Source: Nostoc sp. FACHB-973
GTDB lineage: Bacteria; Cyanobacteriota; Cyanobacteriia; Cyanobacteriales; Nostocaceae
Assembly (NCBI RefSeq): GCF_014698115.1
Contig: NZ_JACJSJ010000023.1
Coordinates: 1 to 64,000, forward strand
Reading direction: 5' to 3'
DNA length: 64,000 nucleotides
Positions 61,914-64,000 of this stretch are shown piece after piece; position 1 is the first letter of the stretch; each line of letters starts with the position of its first letter. The notes under the pieces are model-generated. The model was not told the origin of the DNA. It was given only the letters and a program-made list of their open reading frames with translations, and made no database searches. Both the position numbers and the translations under genes were made by a program.

Positions 61914-62764
61914 CTACCTCGACGACTATTTTGCGCCAATCCAAAAACGTAGTCAACCCCAGTCTGTGACTCACACCATGTCATGATATCGTCTCTGGAA
62001 TAGGCACTATCTGCTCGTACTAAAATTTCGACATTCTGCCATTGTTGACGTATTTGTTTAATGACCCTCTGCAATTCTTCTAACGCCCCAAATGCTGGGT
62101 CTACATTAGAAGGACGTAGTTTGGCTGCCAATAAATGTTTACCACAAAAAATATTTTGTGGAGCGTAACAGTATCCTGCGTAATAAGTATTGAAGAAAAC
62201 TTGCTCCTGATTACCATGTACTAAATCATCAGTTACATCCAAGTCTAAAATAATTTTTCGTGGTTCTTTGTCGTAAGATTCTAGAAATATTTTCACAAAT
62301 AGACTTTCAATTTCTGATGAACAATGTCCAATTTTATGGTAACGGCTATCTGCTCCTTGTTCTACATCTTCAGGACAATGTTCCAGCCGATTTAATGTAC
62401 TTTTCCCGGCCAATTTTGCTGGCTCATTCTCTAATCCAATTCTTTTTTTTAATGCTAAAGCAAACATCGGATCATGACGTAACTCTTCATGGTCGTTTAA
62501 ATCTTCATATCCCATGATTAACCCGTATATCCGTTGTGCAATTAAGCTTTTTATTGGATGCAACATTCGGTTTGCTTGACGGTAATCTTGGAAACATCCT
62601 GCTAATCGTGATGTTATTTGCAGTTTTCGGTCTAGTTCCGCAATTAAGCTTAACCCCGCATCAGATGTTACCTGTCCCCCGTTGAAATTAACTACGACTG
62701 GGGGTGATTTTGGCTGTTCAAATCTGAACTGTTTTGGGAGCGATCGCGAAGCTTGTTGGGTCAT
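61910..62764 (-). pseudogene. IS1380 transposase, N-terminal part
   Basis: 284 residues. N-terminal GGQVTSDAGLSLIAELDRKL and the first two catalytic acids (ILDLDVTDDLVHGNQ and VRADSAYSRDDIM), ending YVFGLAQNSRRGR then stop. The third catalytic Glu is in the other frame, so neither part alone can transpose. ATG start at 62764. Confidence 0.78.
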
Positions 62765-62850
62765 GCTTTATAACTGCTGAAATACTTACCATATATACAT
62801 TCTAACAATTTATTACACCATTTTTCTCAGAGTTTGTGAGAAATCCGGGT

Positions 62851-63210
62851 ATAGCCTTATGATAACTTGACTTTAGTCTGCTTTATTCACAATGACACAG
62901 TTATAGTAGAAGTCAGAAGGGACACAAGGTCTTGTGCCCATACAGAAGTTTTGCTCTATATCTGGCTGGCTATAGATTTGAAAAAGCATATCTGACAAAC
63001 TGGCGTATATTTTTTTACATTTAATCACTTGTAAGATAAAAATTTAAATTTTGCTGAGAAATCTGTAAGAAGTTTCTAAGGAAAATATCAGTTTTTTAGA
63101 TATCAATCCTTATCTATTCATAATTCTTAGATAAATTATTTAAGCAATAATCAGTTTAAAGTTCAAGCCAAGAGCTATATTGCTGATTGAGGCATTGAGG
63201 AATTGAAATT
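62851..63210. other. Gap between insertion sequence and DM13 gene
   Basis: About 360 bases, AT-rich. One small hairpin (GGGACACAAG/CTTGTGCCC, with a bulge, about 62919-62939). No further transposase remains on this side, and the rest of the ISAzo13 gene is absent. Confidence 0.4.
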
Positions 63211-63741
63211 ATGAAATTAAGATATTTATTAATACTGGGCTTGTCTTCTCTTGTCATGGTTGGCTGCGTCCGCGAAGTCTCAAAGAACCAGACTAATGAA
63301 AGTCCTATAGCTGTGAATGCCTCTGTTCCCGTGTCTTCAACTCAGGCGAAACCGTTAGCCAAGTCAGCACAATCTCCAAATTCAACTGCTATGAAGTCAG
63401 GCACATTTGTTTCTGGAGAACAAAAAACTCAAGGGAAAGTTAGTATTACCACTAAAGACGGCAAATCATTTCTAGAGCTTGATGAGTCATTTAAAACTTC
63501 TGAATCAGGGCCAGATTTAGTAGTAATTTTGCATCGTTCAGATAACGTAATTAATTCAACTAAGCCACCATCGTATCCTTTAAAAAACGGAGATTATTTT
63601 ATCCTAGCTCCGTTACAAAAATATAGTGGCGCTCAAACTTATGCTATTCCTCAAAATATCAATTTAGCAGACTATAAATCTGCCGCTATCTGGTGTCGCA
63701 AGTTTAATGCTACTTTTGGCGCTGCTAGTTTGAGTCAGTAA
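63211..63741 (+). CDS. DM13-domain lipoprotein
   Basis: A protein of 176 residues. A lipoprotein signal (LGLSSLVMVGC, lipobox V-G-C at about 19) anchors it. A low-complexity linker follows, then a DM13 domain (about 62-175): GTFVSGEQKTQGKVSITTKDGKSFLELDESFKTSESGPDLVVILHRS and the closing AIWCRKFNATFGAASL, with the Cys seen in this domain. DM13 domains are thought to have a redox role. Co-directional with the SDR gene 43 bases downstream. Confidence 0.82.
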   Translation: MKLRYLLILGLSSLVMVGCVREVSKNQTNESPIAVNASVPVSSTQAKPLAKSAQSPNSTAMKSGTFVSGEQKTQGKVSITTKDGKSFLELDESFKTSESGPDLVVILHRSDNVINSTKPPSYPLKNGDYFILAPLQKYSGAQTYAIPQNINLADYKSAAIWCRKFNATFGAASLSQ

Positions 63742-63784
63742 ATATTAACCAACAACAGAAAAATCAATCACCAGGAGAAAGTTT

Positions 63785-64000
63785 ATGAAACTAGAAGGAA
63801 AAGTTGCCCTAGTAACTGGGAGCAGTCAAGGAATTGGACAGGGAATTGTTCTTGGTCTAGCTCAAGCAGGGGCAAATGTGGTAATTAACTATCGTTCTCA
63901 CCCAGAAGGAGCAGAAGATACTTTAGCAAAGGTGGAAGCGATTGGTGGTAATTGTCATATAGCTCAGTGTCCCAAATCTCATGGTTATACAGTTCAAGCA
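63785..64000 (+). CDS. SDR-family oxidoreductase (partial)
   Basis: The first 72 codons of a short-chain dehydrogenase: [20 protein letters not shown] with the TGxxxGIG cofactor motif (about 11-18), [13 protein letters not shown] and the start of the next segment. Ribosome site AGGAG 8 bases upstream. Runs past the right edge. Similar to, but distinct from, the SDR at 20258. Confidence 0.85.
   Translation, partial: MKLEGKVALVTGSSQGIGQGIVLGLAQAGANVVINYRSHPEGAEDTLAKVEAIGGNCHIAQCPKSHGYTVQA

Larger units (their letters stand above)
61012..62850. mobile_element. IS1380-type insertion sequence
   Basis: About 1.84 kb bounded by an imperfect 19-bp inverted repeat (18 of 19 match): ACCCGCATTTCTCACAAAC at 61012-61030 and, reversed, GTTTGTGAGAAATCCGGGT at 62832-62850. 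It encloses a transposase on the minus strand split in two frames. No short target duplication could be matched with confidence. It sits inside an ISAzo13 gene fragment. Confidence 0.7.

Noticed and set aside
61900-61925. Programmed frameshift in the IS1380 transposase
   Set aside because: No slippery heptamer and no room between the stop of one frame and the upstream stop of the other; simple mutation or reinitiation is more likely.

Overview
The window reads as chromosomal DNA of a filamentous, probably Nostocales-type cyanobacterium. The palindrome GCGATCGC (HIP1) recurs throughout, genes are AT-rich with long spacers, and there are heptamer repeats of the AATTACG type and GAGACG...CGTCTC palindromes of the kind common in Nostoc-like genomes. 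Several protein families are typical of cyanobacteria (DUF1400 hydrolase, RppA/RppB two-component pair, CuA-less third cytochrome oxidase, DUF3611, SLH protein). No tRNA, rRNA or CRISPR array was seen. The species call is an inference.

Layout. 0-3 kb: edge of a possible IS630-type transposase, a TauE/SafE exporter with its DUF1634 partner, and an OmpR-type regulator with a good terminator. 3-5.2 kb: accessory patch with a MITE-like element, a DUF4238 gene, a PD-(D/E)XK nuclease-like gene and three copies of a HIP1-containing repeat. 5.2-12.5 kb (minus strand): a 7TM-HD (PgpH-like) phosphodiesterase, a DUF3267 zincin-like membrane protein, two alpha/beta hydrolases and a CPA1 antiporter. 12.8-21 kb (minus strand): cupin, GH15 glucoamylase, CDF metal transporter, YraQ-type permease, glycogen-debranching type glucosidase and a glucose-dehydrogenase-like SDR. 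21.6-28.8 kb (plus strand): two DUF2231 proteins, coxB-coxA-coxC, a small membrane protein, an NDH-2 type dehydrogenase and a two-domain VOC protein. CoxB has lost all four CuA ligands of its C-terminal motif, so this is the alternative (quinol-oxidising) terminal oxidase. 28.9-33.8 kb: a gene broken by one in-frame amber codon, DoxX, SMP-30 lactonase, a GMC oxidoreductase and a glycine-zipper protein.

34-49.4 kb is the most distinctive part: RppA/RppB, two DUF389 membrane proteins, three MscS channels (two of them recent paralogues), a voltage-sensor channel with a non-GYG pore, DUF2254, DUF2238, an SLH porin-like protein and two AI-2E transporters. It looks like a membrane-tension/ion-channel island. 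49.4-53.6 kb: a multi-receiver response regulator, a DUF4118-PAS histidine kinase and a single-domain receiver. The first two of these carry in-frame insertions of intergenic-type repeats. 54-60.5 kb: DUF3611, a secreted protein, two tandem paralogues each made of two copies of one module, a peptidoglycan-binding protein, a Na+/H+ antiporter and a LapA-domain protein. 60.5-62.9 kb: wreckage of mobile DNA (an mscS N-terminal stub, an ISAzo13 C-terminal fragment and an IS1380-type element with inverted repeats and a split transposase). 63.2-64 kb: a DM13 lipoprotein and the start of another SDR.

How the parts may work together (inference): the 12.8-33 kb genes could release glucose from glycogen, oxidise it through dehydrogenase and lactonase steps, and pass electrons via NDH-2 and quinol to the alternative oxidase. 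The 34-49 kb genes would handle osmotic or ionic stress.
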